Assembly: GCF_030711405.1 (NCBI RefSeq)
Contig: NZ_JAULSI010000009.1
Location: forward strand, 98,065 to 162,064
Direction: 5' to 3'
DNA from: Massilia brevitalea
Lineage (GTDB): Bacteria; Pseudomonadota; Gammaproteobacteria; Burkholderiales; Burkholderiaceae_D
DNA: 64,000 nt
The notes under the pieces were generated by a model. That model saw only the letters and a program-made list of their open reading frames with translations. It was not told the origin of the DNA and did no database searches. Of this stretch, positions 45,262 to 53,837 are shown in pieces (position 1 is the first letter of the stretch; each line of letters opens with the position of its first letter). The translations under genes were made by a program, and so were the position numbers.

Positions 45262-45432
45262 TCAGGGTTCCCTGTCCGGCCGCCTGCTCAGCCTTCGTTT
45301 GATGGTCGAGAAATGCACGGACTAGCTGTGGCGTGACGCTGGCTGGACGAGCGAACTGTCATTGGCGCCGATTCCTGACGAACAGACGTCAGACCCGATT
45401 TTGCATACTATTTTGCTTTAAGCGAGACCACC

Positions 45433-45567
45433 ATGAAACGTACTTACCAACCTTCCGTCGTTCGTCGCAAGCGCACGCACGGCTTCCGCGCACGTATGGC
45501 TACCCGTGGTGGCCGTCAGGTTCTGAACGCACGCCGCGCCAAGGGCCGCAAGCGTCTGGCTGTCTAA
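45433..45567 (+). CDS. rpmH: 50S ribosomal protein L34
   Basis: The 44-residue protein [20 protein letters not shown]... is a textbook L34, highly basic. It is a component of the large ribosomal subunit. It is the first gene of the rpmH-rnpA-yidD-yidC-mnmE run. The gene is too short to stand out as an open frame, but the sequence is unmistakable. Confidence 0.98.
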   Translation: MKRTYQPSVVRRKRTHGFRARMATRGGRQVLNARRAKGRKRLAV

Positions 45568-45595
45568 GCCAGTCGCACCAGCTGACCGCGGTCAC

Positions 45596-46027
45596 ATGAC
45601 AGGCGAAGGTTCGCACGACTTCGCGCGCGCTCGGCGCATTCTGAAAACGGATGAATTTTCATCCGTTTTTCGTTTGCGGCCCACGCAAAAATCCGCGCAT
45701 TTCGTGCTCTATACCCGGCCCAGCCCGCTGCCCCATGCGCGGCTGGGCATCGTTGCGGCCAAACGCTTTGCGCCGCGTGCGGTGACCCGGAATACCATCA
45801 AGCGCATCACGCGCGAGCTGTTCCGCACCAGCGAGATCCAGTCGGTCGACTGCATCGTGCGCCTGGCACGTCCGGTGAACACCAGGCAGGGGCCCGCGAC
45901 CAACAGCGCCCTCAAACGCCTGTTGCACGCGGAATTGTCGCGCCTGCTCGCTTCGCAGCGCCCGCGCAAGCCGGCGGCGCCACAGGCGCCGGCTGCGACA
46001 GTCCAGCCCTCTCCGGCCTCCTCATGA
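45596..46027 (+). CDS. rnpA: Ribonuclease P protein component
   Basis: The 143-residue basic protein binds the RNase P RNA, which matures tRNA 5' ends. The core has FVLYTRPSPLPHARLGIVAAKRFAPRAVTRNTIKRITRELFR, with the RNR-like helix (RNTIKR) that is the family signature. A Pro/Ala-rich tail of about 25 residues follows. The start at 45,596 lies 28 bases after rpmH. The end overlaps yidD by four bases. Confidence 0.96.
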   Translation: MTGEGSHDFARARRILKTDEFSSVFRLRPTQKSAHFVLYTRPSPLPHARLGIVAAKRFAPRAVTRNTIKRITRELFRTSEIQSVDCIVRLARPVNTRQGPATNSALKRLLHAELSRLLASQRPRKPAAPQAPAATVQPSPASS

Positions 46028-46284
46028 AAATCCTGCTCATCTGGATCGTGCGCGCCTACCGGCTCGTGCTGTCCCCGATGCTCGGGCAGAACTGCCGTTT
46101 CTATCCCTCCTGTTCCTGCTATGCCATCGAGGCGCTCCAGTCCCATGGTGCGCTGCGCGGCAGCTGGCTGACGGTGCGCCGCCTTGGCCGCTGCCATCCC
46201 TGGAACGCGGGCGGGTTTGACCCCGTACCGCCCAAGCGGCACACGCATTCCTCATCAGCCGCTTGCGGTTGCAACCACTCCTGA
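46024..46284 (+). CDS. yidD: Membrane protein insertion efficiency factor YidD
   Basis: The 86-residue protein has the YidD pattern: IVRAYRLVLSPMLGQNCRFYPSCSCYAIEAL with three Cys, then HGALRGSWLTVRRLGRCHPWNAGGFDPVP. An N-terminal amphipathic helix attaches it to the inner membrane, where it assists YidC. It is coupled by ATGA to rnpA. Confidence 0.96.
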   Translation: MKILLIWIVRAYRLVLSPMLGQNCRFYPSCSCYAIEALQSHGALRGSWLTVRRLGRCHPWNAGGFDPVPPKRHTHSSSAACGCNHS

Positions 46285-46295
46285 CGAATACCTCA

Positions 46296-47951
46296 ATGGA
46301 AATCAACAAACGTACCATTCTGTGGATTGTCTTCGCCGTCTCGCTAGTCGTTCTGTGGAACAACTGGATGGTGTCGAACGGAAAGCAGTCGATGTTCTCG
46401 CCGGCGCCGCCGGCCAAGGTCGCCGAGGCGCCAGCCAATACGCATAACACCAGCGGCGTGCCAGGTGCACCGGCCCAGGCTGGCGCAGCCGCCGTTCCCG
46501 GCCAGCCGGCAGCCCCGGCCCCGGTGCGCGCCGAGCGCATCACCATCACCACCGACGTAGTGAAGGCCGAAGTCGACACCCAGGGCGGCGTGATCCGCCG
46601 CCTCGAGCTGCTGCACTACCCGGACCACTTCGATAAAACGAAGAACCAGGTCCTGTTCGACGTCGCCGGCAACAATACCTACCTGGGCCAGACCGGCCTG
46701 ATCGGTACGACCCCGGCCGGCGTGCTGCCGAACCACAACACGATCTTCACGGCCAAGCCGCTGAACGAAAGCAACGGCCAGGTGCAACTGGTGCTCGAAG
46801 CCGAGCAGGCCGGCGTGCGCCTGACCAAGACCTTCACCTTCAAGCGCGGCGACTACGTGATCGACGTGCGCCACGATGTGACGAACCTGACGGCCGCGCC
46901 GGTCCAGCCTTCGCTGTACCTGCAGCTCCAGCACGACGGCAACAAGCCGCCTGGCGATTCCTGGTTCACCCCGAGCTTCACCGGCCCGACCCTGTGGACG
47001 CCGGAAGACAAGTACCAGAAGCTGAGCTTCGAGAACATCGAGAAGAACAAGGCCGAGCACTCGAACAAGTCGAATGGCGGGTGGGTGGCGATTTCGCAGC
47101 ACTTCTTCGTGTCGGCCTTCATTCCGACCGAAAACACCGCGCGCGACATCTACACCAAGAAGCTGGCGACCAACATGTACGCGATCGGCACCACGCAATC
47201 GCTGGGCAGCGTGGCGCCGGGCGCCACCGTCTCGAACACCGCGCGCCTGTATTCGGGCCCGCAGGACGAGAAGAAGCTGGAAACCATCACCCCGGGCCTG
47301 GAGCTGGTGAAGGACTACGGCATGTTCGCGATCATCGCCAAGCCGCTGTTCTGGATCATGGACCATATCCACCAGCTGCTCGGCAACTGGGGCTGGACCA
47401 TCATCGCCTTTACCATCCTGATCAAGCTGGCGTTCTTCCCGCTGTCGGCCGCCGGCTACCGCAGCATGGCGAAGATGCGCGTGGTCACGCCAAAGATGCA
47501 GGCGATCCGCGAACGCTACAAGGCCGACCCGGTCAAGATGCAGCAGGCCACGATGGAGCTGTACAAGGCCGAGAAGATCAACCCGCTGGGCGGCTGCCTG
47601 CCGATCCTGATCCAGATGCCGGTGTTCCTGGCGCTGTACTACGTGCTGCAAGCCTCGGTCGAGATGCGCGGCGCGCCGTGGGTCGGCTGGATTACCGACC
47701 TGACCCAGCCTGATCCGTTCTTCATCCTGCCGGTGCTGTACGCGATCTCGATGTTCATCACCGCCAAGCTGAACCCGCAGCCGGCCGATCCGATGCAGGC
47801 GAAGATGATGCTGTTCATGCCGCTGGCGTTCTCGGTCATGTTCGTGTTCTTCCCGTCGGGCCTGGTGCTGTACTGGGTGGTCAACAACCTGGTGTCGATT
47901 GCGCAGCAGTGGGTGATCACCAAGAAGCTGGCTCCGGCCACCATGAAGTAA
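46296..47951 (+). CDS. yidC: Membrane protein insertase YidC
   Basis: The 551-residue insertase starts at 46,296 (MEINKRTILWIVFAVSLVVLWNNW, the first helix). A long periplasmic domain at about 80-345 follows, then the conserved five-helix core (WGWTIIAFTILIKLAFFPLSAAGYRSMAKM, KINPLGGCLPILIQMPVFLALYYVL, LPLAFSVMFVFFPSGLVLYWVVNN). It inserts inner-membrane proteins alone or with SecYEG. The next element is an intrinsic terminator. Confidence 0.98.
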   Translation: MEINKRTILWIVFAVSLVVLWNNWMVSNGKQSMFSPAPPAKVAEAPANTHNTSGVPGAPAQAGAAAVPGQPAAPAPVRAERITITTDVVKAEVDTQGGVIRRLELLHYPDHFDKTKNQVLFDVAGNNTYLGQTGLIGTTPAGVLPNHNTIFTAKPLNESNGQVQLVLEAEQAGVRLTKTFTFKRGDYVIDVRHDVTNLTAAPVQPSLYLQLQHDGNKPPGDSWFTPSFTGPTLWTPEDKYQKLSFENIEKNKAEHSNKSNGGWVAISQHFFVSAFIPTENTARDIYTKKLATNMYAIGTTQSLGSVAPGATVSNTARLYSGPQDEKKLETITPGLELVKDYGMFAIIAKPLFWIMDHIHQLLGNWGWTIIAFTILIKLAFFPLSAAGYRSMAKMRVVTPKMQAIRERYKADPVKMQQATMELYKAEKINPLGGCLPILIQMPVFLALYYVLQASVEMRGAPWVGWITDLTQPDPFFILPVLYAISMFITAKLNPQPADPMQAKMMLFMPLAFSVMFVFFPSGLVLYWVVNNLVSIAQQWVITKKLAPATMK

Positions 47952-47968
47952 GCTTTTGCTTCTCTTCC

Positions 47969-47999
47969 AAAAAGCCCGTGCACGTCACGGGCTTTTTTT
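47969..47999 (+). terminator. Intrinsic terminator after yidC
   Basis: GCCCGTG pairs with CACGGGC around CACGT, flanked by five A and seven T residues. It separates yidC from mnmE, which begins 19 bases later. Confidence 0.92.
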
Positions 48000-48017
48000 A
48001 TCCATTACAATTTCCGC

Positions 48018-49397
48018 ATGAAGTTAGATACCTCTCCCATCGCCGCCATTGCCACCGCACCAGGACGCGGCGGCATCGGCGTGGTCCGCGCCTCGGGCAA
48101 GTCGCTCGGGCCGCTGATCGAATCGCTGTTCCCGGGCACGGCGCTGACACCGCGCAACGCCACCTATATTCCTTTCAAGTCCGCCGACGGCACGGTGCTC
48201 GACCAGGGCCTGGCCCTGTACTTCAAGGCGCCGCATTCCTACACCGGCGAAGATGTGCTGGAACTGCAGGGCCATGGCGGCCCGGTGGTCTTGCAGATGC
48301 TGCTGGCGCGCATACTCGAAGCTGGCGCCGAGCACGGCCTGCGCCTGGCCGAGCCGGGCGAATTCACGCGCCGCGCCTACCTCAACGACAAGCTCGACCT
48401 GGCCCAGGCCGAGGCCGTGGCCGATTTGATCGACGCCTCGACCGAAGCGGCGGCGAAATCCGCGTCGCAGTCGCTGTCGGGCGCCTTCTCGCAAGTCGTG
48501 CACCGGCTGGTCGAGCAGACCATCAACTTGCGCATGCTGGTCGAGGCCACGCTCGATTTTCCGGAAGAGGAAATCGACTTCCTGGAAAAATCGAACGCGC
48601 GCGGGCAGCTGGCCGGCATTGTCGAGTCGCTGGAACACGTGTTTCGCCAGGCGGCGCAGGGCGCGCTGCTGCGCGAAGGCCTGAACGTGGTGCTGGTGGG
48701 GCAGCCGAACGTTGGCAAGTCCTCACTGTTGAATGCGCTGGCCGGGGCCGAGGTGGCGATTGTCACGCCGATTGCCGGCACGACCCGCGACAAGGTGAGC
48801 GAGACGATCCAGATCGAGGGTATTCCGCTGAATATCATCGACACGGCGGGGATTCGCGCGATCGACGAAGGCATCGACGTGGTCGAGCGCATTGGCATCG
48901 AGCGTACCTGGGGCGAAGTCGGCAAGGCGGATGTGATCCTGCACTTGCTCGATGCGAACCTGGGGCCGAGCGCGGCGGACGAGGCGATTGTCGCGGCGTT
49001 TCCGGCGGGCGTGCCGGTGCTGCGCATCTGGAACAAGATCGACTTGTCCGGGCACCGCGCGGTGGTAGAGGGGGCGGCGGATGCGACGCACATCTATTTG
49101 TCGGCGAACGAGAAGACCGGGATCGACCTGCTGCGCGCGGAGTTGCTGCGTATTGCGGGCTGGCAGCAGACCGGCGAATCGCTGTACCTGGCGCGCGAGC
49201 GGCATTTGATTGCGCTGCGCGCGGCGCGTACGCACCTGGACGTGGCGGGGCAGCACGCGGCGCAGGACGACCAGTCGCTGGATCTGTTTGCCGAGGAGTT
49301 GAGATTGGCGCAGGATCAGCTGTCGAGCATTACCGGGGAATTTACGCCGGATGATTTGCTGGGCGTGATCTTCAGCCGGTTCTGTATCGGCAAGTAG
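48018..49397 (+). CDS. mnmE: tRNA modification GTPase MnmE
   Basis: The 459-residue GTPase, with MnmG, installs the cmnm5 group on wobble uridine 34. The N-terminal folate-binding domain starts [22 protein letters not shown]. The G domain has G1 [15 protein letters not shown]2/G3 [10 protein letters not shown] and DTAGIR, and G4 NKID. The C-terminus ends in the FCIGK motif, whose Cys is needed for activity. Length and ends are standard. Confidence 0.98.
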   Translation: MKLDTSPIAAIATAPGRGGIGVVRASGKSLGPLIESLFPGTALTPRNATYIPFKSADGTVLDQGLALYFKAPHSYTGEDVLELQGHGGPVVLQMLLARILEAGAEHGLRLAEPGEFTRRAYLNDKLDLAQAEAVADLIDASTEAAAKSASQSLSGAFSQVVHRLVEQTINLRMLVEATLDFPEEEIDFLEKSNARGQLAGIVESLEHVFRQAAQGALLREGLNVVLVGQPNVGKSSLLNALAGAEVAIVTPIAGTTRDKVSETIQIEGIPLNIIDTAGIRAIDEGIDVVERIGIERTWGEVGKADVILHLLDANLGPSAADEAIVAAFPAGVPVLRIWNKIDLSGHRAVVEGAADATHIYLSANEKTGIDLLRAELLRIAGWQQTGESLYLARERHLIALRAARTHLDVAGQHAAQDDQSLDLFAEELRLAQDQLSSITGEFTPDDLLGVIFSRFCIGK

Positions 49398-49410
49398 GCT
49401 TTCACATCCT

Positions 49411-49566
49411 CGTAGGGTGGGCTCTTGAGCCCACGCGGTCTCACCTTTTAATCAGAGGCGCCGTCGCCGCCAAGTCCGCACCGTTGATTTACCGATAACG
49501 GGGCGTGCGCCGGACGCGCATCAAATTTCAAACGCCGTACCGCGTGGGCTCGAGAGCCCACCCTAC
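49411..49566. repeat. GTAGGGTGGGC-family repeat (copy 4)
   Basis: The left arm has core GGGCTCTTGAGCCC and the right arm GGGCTCGAGAGCCC, so the variable middle of the arms differs from other copies but keeps the palindrome. It lies between mnmE and the DUF1439 gene. The right arm ends (CCCTAC) directly before the AAGGAG ribosome binding site of the next gene. Confidence 0.9.
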
Positions 49567-49577
49567 AAGGAGCTAAC

Positions 49578-50144
49578 GTGCCCATCACCCGCCGTCGATT
49601 GTTGACCAGCTTTGCCGCCGTCTCCGGCGCCGCCTTGCTCGCTTCCTGCGCCAGCATGCTCGGCCCGCGCGAAGTTGACCTGCCGCTGTCGACACTCCAG
49701 TCCAGCCTCGACCGCCGCTTCCCGATGGACAACCGCATGCTGGAGCTGTTCGACGTGCGCCTGACCCGCCCGCAGCTGGCCGTCCACGGAGGCGACCGCG
49801 TCTCGCTCAGCGTCGACGCCACGGTCGCCCAGTCCTTCCTGCGCCAGCCCCTGGCCGGCAGCCTGGCTTTTTCCGGCCGCCTGTACATCGACCAGTCGCG
49901 CAGCGGCGTCTTCATGGCCGAGCCGCGCATCGAGCGCTTCGAGATCAACGGGATCGACGGCGCGGTGCAGCGTCAGCTGGCGCGCGCCGCGAACGGCCTG
50001 ATGAACAAGGTGGTGCTCGACATCCCGGTCTACACCTTCCGCAGCGAAGACCTGCGCTATGCCGGCGTGCAGTATGTCCCGACCCGCATCGTGACCACGG
50101 CAAACGGCTTGCGCGTCTCGCTCGAACCCGAGCCAAAGCGCTGA
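49578..50144 (+). CDS. DUF1439 lipoprotein (YceB-like)
   Basis: The 188-residue protein starts with GTG after a perfect AAGGAG. The signal begins TRRRLLTSFAAVSGAALLASC, with a lipobox at LLASC and a twin-arginine-like start. The mature part (VDLPLSTLQSSLDRRFPMDNR, LAGSLAFSGRLYIDQSRSGVFM) fits DUF1439/YceB, lipoproteins with a lipid-binding-like fold and unknown role. Predicted location is the periplasmic side of a membrane. Confidence 0.8.
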   Translation: MPITRRRLLTSFAAVSGAALLASCASMLGPREVDLPLSTLQSSLDRRFPMDNRMLELFDVRLTRPQLAVHGGDRVSLSVDATVAQSFLRQPLAGSLAFSGRLYIDQSRSGVFMAEPRIERFEINGIDGAVQRQLARAANGLMNKVVLDIPVYTFRSEDLRYAGVQYVPTRIVTTANGLRVSLEPEPKR

Positions 50145-50492
50145 ACGCCGTTACAAAATTTCCTCTCCAAAAGCACCGCACACAATTGGAATCGTGCTGA
50201 AATTGTTGTCAATACTGCTATGATTTCCGCAGCTGGAAGCGCTGCCGCGTCCAGCGTCCACGGAAAACGACAAGGTGTTGTTCTGTTGCCGCAACAACGA
50301 AAGTCGGGCGTGGATGACATTGCGGAGGCGCCGGGTTCGGCGCACACTGAGCTTTCGAAACGGCTGTTGCTGCCTTGCGAAATGCACTGTGAAGCGGGTA
50401 CCAGGGCAACGGATTGCGTTTTCTCATGCCCAGGAAGTTCCGCTGAAGTAATCTTGCTCTACGGATTGACGTGCTGCTGGTTGGAGGTGATC
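50145..50492. other. Long leader/intergenic region before the zinc-ribbon gene
   Basis: About 350 bases without a convincing gene. A possible -10 element TATGAT is at 50,218-50,223. The frame of the next gene is open back to 50,220, but the upstream part lacks a binding site and is unlike a protein, so it is treated as leader. A hairpin (TTGTT...AACAA) lies around 50,275-50,297. Confidence 0.45.
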
Positions 50493-50705
50493 TTGGAAAC
50501 GATACAAGAAAGTTTGGCTGGCGATACCGCCATGGCTGAACCCATGGCGGCAGCAGCGGCAGCCGCCCAAGCCCGGCCCACGCGCCTGAGCTTGCCGCCA
50601 AAGGGGTCGTGCTGGTACTGCGAAAAGCCGGTCGACAGCGTGCGCCGTTTCTGCGGCAAGACCTGCACCGACTCCTTCGACGAAGAAGCCGAATACACGC
50701 GCTGA
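50493..50705 (+). CDS. Small C4 zinc-ribbon protein
   Basis: The 70-residue protein has two Cys pairs, CWYC and CGKTC, spaced like a treble-clef zinc finger (CWYCEKPVDSVRRFCGKTC). The N-terminus is Ala-rich. The TTG start is chosen because GGAGGTGATC, an extended match to the 16S rRNA 3' end, lies 5 bases before it. An ATG at 50,532 is possible but has no binding site. The function is unknown; such proteins may bind RNA, DNA or protein. Confidence 0.7.
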   Translation: METIQESLAGDTAMAEPMAAAAAAAQARPTRLSLPPKGSCWYCEKPVDSVRRFCGKTCTDSFDEEAEYTR

Positions 50706-50731
50706 AAATCGCGCCTGTCAATCGCGCCTGA

Positions 50732-51397
50732 TTAACCGGCAGTGCCGGCCCGCTCTGGCCGGTCGAGCAGCGCCAGCGCGCGCTCGAAGTCGAATTCTCC
50801 CACCGCGGCGCTGAAGCTGCGGTAGTCGCTTTCTCCCAATAGCACGATCAATTCTTCCTGCGCCTGCTCGGCCAGGTCGACCGCTTCGCCGTCGCCGATG
50901 TCAAGCAGGGCGCGCAGGCGCTCCAGCAGGTTAATCGGAGGCGCGGGGCGCGGCGTGGCCACGACGGCCTCGGCCAGGCCCGCCATGCCGTCGAGTTCGC
51001 GCAGCACGTGGGCCAGTTCGGCATCCAGGCGCACAAACAGCGCATCCACCTGGGCAGGATCGGCAACGGAAATGGAATCCGGCCCGCCCGTGCGCAGCGC
51101 CGTTTCCAGCGCCAGCGCGGCCGCATGCAGGGAACGTGCCTCGATCATCCCGGCCGCACCCTTGAGCGTGTGCACCAGGCGCTGGGCCAGCGTCGGGTTG
51201 CCGGTCTCGAGCGCCGTGCCGATGGCGGCGCCGGCGCTGCGGTAGTCGTGGCGGAAACGCGCGAGTGCGCGCAGGTAGACCTGCCGGTTGCCCATCAGGC
51301 GCTCGACGCCGGCCTCGACATCGACCAGCGGCGCAGGCGCCTTGCCCGCTGGCGCCGGCCCCGGTACGACACTGGCAGCCGCGGGCGGCTTCTCCAT
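50732..51397 (-). CDS. Histidine phosphotransfer (Hpt) domain protein
   Basis: The 221-residue protein has an Hpt four-helix bundle at about 25-130 with the phospho-accepting His in RLVHTLKGAAGMIEARSL. A second helical segment (INLLERLRALLDIGDGEAVDLAEQAQEELIVLLG) follows in the C-terminal half. Hpt proteins shuttle phosphate between hybrid kinases and regulators. No kinase adjoins it; the hybrid kinase at 24.6-27.1 kb lacks its own Hpt and is a conceivable partner. It starts 5 bases after the CAP-domain gene. Confidence 0.82.
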   Translation of the reverse strand: MEKPPAAASVVPGPAPAGKAPAPLVDVEAGVERLMGNRQVYLRALARFRHDYRSAGAAIGTALETGNPTLAQRLVHTLKGAAGMIEARSLHAAALALETALRTGGPDSISVADPAQVDALFVRLDAELAHVLRELDGMAGLAEAVVATPRPAPPINLLERLRALLDIGDGEAVDLAEQAQEELIVLLGESDYRSFSAAVGEFDFERALALLDRPERAGTAG

Positions 51398-51402
51398 CCC
51401 GG

Positions 51403-52476
51403 TCAGCGGGTGGTGAACGACCAGCTGCGGGTTACCGCAACGCCGTCGGCCGTGCCCGTGAAGGTGACGTCGTAGGTGGTGCCCGCCGCCAGCGGCTGCA
51501 GTGGCACGATGGCGGCCGACGAGCGTCCGGTGTGGCTGTCGTTGGCGTTGCTCAGCAGGCGCGTGCTCAGGTCGGCGCCGCCGCGCGGACGCACCGTGAA
51601 GCTCGTTACCGCAACCGGCACGTTGATGTTGGCGTGCACGCTGATCGGGTAGCCGACTTCGTTGCGGTTCGGGACCGGGTCCGGCGATTCGGTATCGCTG
51701 AAGAAGTTGCGCGGCACGCTGGTCTGGGCATCGTAGGGCCAGACCGCCACCTGGCCGCGGCCGAGGCCGGCGCCGTAGCCATTGTTGGCGGTGAAGTTGG
51801 CGGTGAAGTAGCTGCGCCCGTTGCTGGCAGTGGCGGCGCCGGTGCCGATTTCCTTGAACACCGGCTCGAAGATGACGAAGCGGTGGTAGATGGCGGTGAT
51901 CAGTTCCTCGGCCATGTACTGGCCGGTGCCGCTCGAGGTGGCGGAGATCACTTCGCCATAGGCGCGCGCGGCGCTGGTGTTGAACACGTAGCCGGCCGCG
52001 GTCAGGCGGTCGCTCACGGTCACGCCGGTAAAACCCTGGCGGCCCTGGATCTGGTCATGGGTGATGGTGTTGTTCAGGCGCTGGTAATCCGAGTGATTCT
52101 GGGCGGCCATGTTGATCACGCTGTTCTGGTTGAGCGTGGACATGCCGACCTGGCTGCGCCGGAAGTTCAGCCATTCGCGGCCATCGACGGCGATGTTGCC
52201 GGTGACGGCGGGGCCGCCCGGCGCGGCCGGTGTATCGGGCACAGGCGGGCTCGGCGTGAGCGGGTTGGGCAAAACGGGTGGGCTCGGGTCCGGGGTAGGG
52301 GTGGTCGGCTGAGGATCCGGCACGGGCGTGGTCGGATTCGGCGTGTTGCCGGTCGGTGGGCTGGTTGGGGCCGGGCTGTCGTTGCCGCCACCGCCACCGC
52401 CACCGCCACAGGCAGCCAGGGCCAGGGCGGTGACGCATCCCGCCAGAATCGTCCTCGCGCGAAGCAGTTCGCTCAT
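51403..52476 (-). CDS. CAP/SCP-domain lipoprotein
   Basis: The 357-residue protein has a lipoprotein signal (ILAGCVTALALAACGGG) with Cys at the lipobox, then eight Gly and a Pro/Thr-rich linker of about 60 residues. A CAP (SCP/PR1) domain at about 95-250 follows (WLNFRRSQVGMSTLNQNS, AAQNHSDYQRLNNTITHDQ). A beta-rich C-terminal domain resembles a bacterial Ig-like fold. It should be anchored to the outer membrane with the CAP domain exposed. The role of CAP domains in bacteria is poorly defined. Confidence 0.82.
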   Translation of the reverse strand: MSELLRARTILAGCVTALALAACGGGGGGGGNDSPAPTSPPTGNTPNPTTPVPDPQPTTPTPDPSPPVLPNPLTPSPPVPDTPAAPGGPAVTGNIAVDGREWLNFRRSQVGMSTLNQNSVINMAAQNHSDYQRLNNTITHDQIQGRQGFTGVTVSDRLTAAGYVFNTSAARAYGEVISATSSGTGQYMAEELITAIYHRFVIFEPVFKEIGTGAATASNGRSYFTANFTANNGYGAGLGRGQVAVWPYDAQTSVPRNFFSDTESPDPVPNRNEVGYPISVHANINVPVAVTSFTVRPRGGADLSTRLLSNANDSHTGRSSAAIVPLQPLAAGTTYDVTFTGTADGVAVTRSWSFTTR

Positions 52477-52613
52477 CCGTCACTCCCGATGTCAATCATG
52501 TCTGTGGATGCACATTCTAGGGCAAATCCCGAATGCATGACCGCGGCGGCGTGCGCGACCGTGCGCTGGCCGCCACGGTAGAATACGCCAACCACCTCTC
52601 TTGCGGACACCAA

Positions 52614-53408
52614 TTGAACCAGCCCCGACCCAAGCGCCTGGCGCGCGCCAAGTTTGCCCTGCCGAGTTTTGTCACCCTGCTATCGATCGCCTGCGGCTTC
52701 GGCAGCATCGTCATCTCGGTCGACAACGCCCAGGTCGGCGCGCCGGGCGACTTCCGGCTGGCCGCCATCCTGCTGGTGCTGGCCGGCGTGTTCGACGCGC
52801 TCGACGGCTTCGTTGCCCGCGCCACCAACACCCAGTCCAGCTTCGGCGTCCAGCTCGATTCGATTGCCGACGTCATGAACTTCGGCTGCGCACCGGGTCT
52901 GCTGCTGTACTGCTACGGCTTCGCCCAGCTGGGCGCGGCGCACCCGACCATCGTGCGCATGGGCGGGCTGGCCTGCTTCATCTTCGTTGCCTGCGGCGCC
53001 CTGCGCCTGGCGCGTTTCAATGTCTCGGTCGGCAAGACCGACCCGCGCTACTTCGTCGGCATGCCGATTACGGCCGGCGCCGCCTGCGTGGCTGCGGTGG
53101 TTGTCGCCTGGCCTGATCCAGTAGTAAATATGGCACAGGCATTTGCGGTGATGGCGCTGATGGTCGCTGTCGGCACGCTGATGGTTTCGACCGTGCGCTT
53201 TCCTAGCAGCAAGCAAAAATTGACCAAGGGAATGTACATCGTGCTGGCGGTGGCGGTGCTGTTGCTGGTCATGTTGCAGACGCGTTTCTTTGTGTTGTTT
53301 TTCCTGCTGTACATTTGCGCGACGCTGTTGCTGAACCTTGCCTGGCAAAGCGGCTGGCGCGGCATTGCGCCGCCGAAGGTGTACGAAGATGAAGAAGTTG
53401 CTGTGTAG
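52614..53408 (+). CDS. pssA: CDP-diacylglycerol-serine O-phosphatidyltransferase
   Basis: The 264-residue inner-membrane enzyme makes phosphatidylserine from CDP-diacylglycerol and serine, on the way to phosphatidylethanolamine. The CDP-alcohol phosphotransferase motif is intact: DALDGFVARATNTQSSFGVQ, followed by LDSIAD. About seven hydrophobic helices are seen. The TTG start at 52,614 is tentative; an upstream in-frame start at 52,533 would add 27 unlikely residues. Its TAG stop lies inside the first bases of the downstream repeat (GTAGGG). Confidence 0.88.
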   Translation: MNQPRPKRLARAKFALPSFVTLLSIACGFGSIVISVDNAQVGAPGDFRLAAILLVLAGVFDALDGFVARATNTQSSFGVQLDSIADVMNFGCAPGLLLYCYGFAQLGAAHPTIVRMGGLACFIFVACGALRLARFNVSVGKTDPRYFVGMPITAGAACVAAVVVAWPDPVVNMAQAFAVMALMVAVGTLMVSTVRFPSSKQKLTKGMYIVLAVAVLLLVMLQTRFFVLFFLLYICATLLLNLAWQSGWRGIAPPKVYEDEEVAV

Positions 53409-53517
53409 GGTGGGCACTTGTGCCCACGCGGTCTCATCGGTTGGTACGCGCCGTCATATGATCTTATGGCATTGATATTCAACCGACGTACCGCGTGGGC
53501 ACAAGTGCCCACCCTAC
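53405..53517. repeat. GTAGGGTGGGC-family repeat (copy 5)
   Basis: The left arm starts GTAGGGTGGGCACTTGTGCC and the right arm ends GTGCCCACCCTAC. The element begins inside the pssA stop codon (TAG is bases 2-4 of the arm) and reaches to 9 bases before the CsoR-like stop codon. Inner parts also share GCGGTCTCA with other copies. Confidence 0.9.
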
Positions 53518-53525
53518 AACGGCGA

Positions 53526-53834
53526 TCAGGCAAACTTGTCCAGTAAAGCCGCGAGCCTGGCTGCAGTAGCGCGCGCTTCTTCCACATCGCCGGCCTGCTC
53601 GCTGCCGGTCACGACCGTCGCCATCAGCAATTGCACAAACGACCGGTCGAGCGCCTTGCGCGCTGCCGCCATCTGCTGGGCCACCGCGTCGCAATCCGAG
53701 GGATCGGCGGCCATGGCGATCAGCTTCTGCACGCCGCGCAGCTGGCCTTCGATGCGCGCCAGGCGGTTCAGCAGGTCTTTTTTCTGCTGGCCTGTGAGCG
53801 CGCTGCCCTCGACGATCTTCAGCTGCTCGGGCAT
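53526..53834 (-). CDS. CsoR/RcnR-family regulator lacking usual metal ligands
   Basis: The 102-residue all-helical protein has the DUF156 pattern: KKDLLNRLARIEGQLRGVQKLI and DPSDCDAVAQQMAAARKALDRSFVQLL. The first conserved Cys (SDCDAV) is present. The usual second helix ligands (His and Cys/His in a HLxxC-type motif) are replaced by MATVV, so ordinary Cu, Ni or formaldehyde sensing is doubtful. It lies 3 bases downstream of the aldo/keto reductase gene and probably regulates that unit. Confidence 0.8.
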   Translation of the reverse strand: MPEQLKIVEGSALTGQQKKDLLNRLARIEGQLRGVQKLIAMAADPSDCDAVAQQMAAARKALDRSFVQLLMATVVTGSEQAGDVEEARATAARLAALLDKFA

Positions 53835-53837
53835 GGC

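Larger units (their letters stand above)
45097..45432. other. Putative chromosomal origin (oriC)
   Basis: The gap of about 336 bases between divergent dnaA and rpmH contains one perfect DnaA box and near-matches, the rpmH promoter, and a short AT-rich segment (about 45,399-45,421). Gene order makes this the most likely origin. Few perfect boxes are present, so the exact bounds are uncertain; part of the function could also lie in the dnaA-dnaN gap. Confidence 0.65.

Noticed and set aside
50220..50492. Extended N-terminus for the zinc-ribbon protein starting at 50,220
   Set aside because: There is no ribosome binding site, the candidate start overlaps a possible promoter -10, and the strongest SD in the window sits at 50,484-50,490 for the TTG at 50,493.
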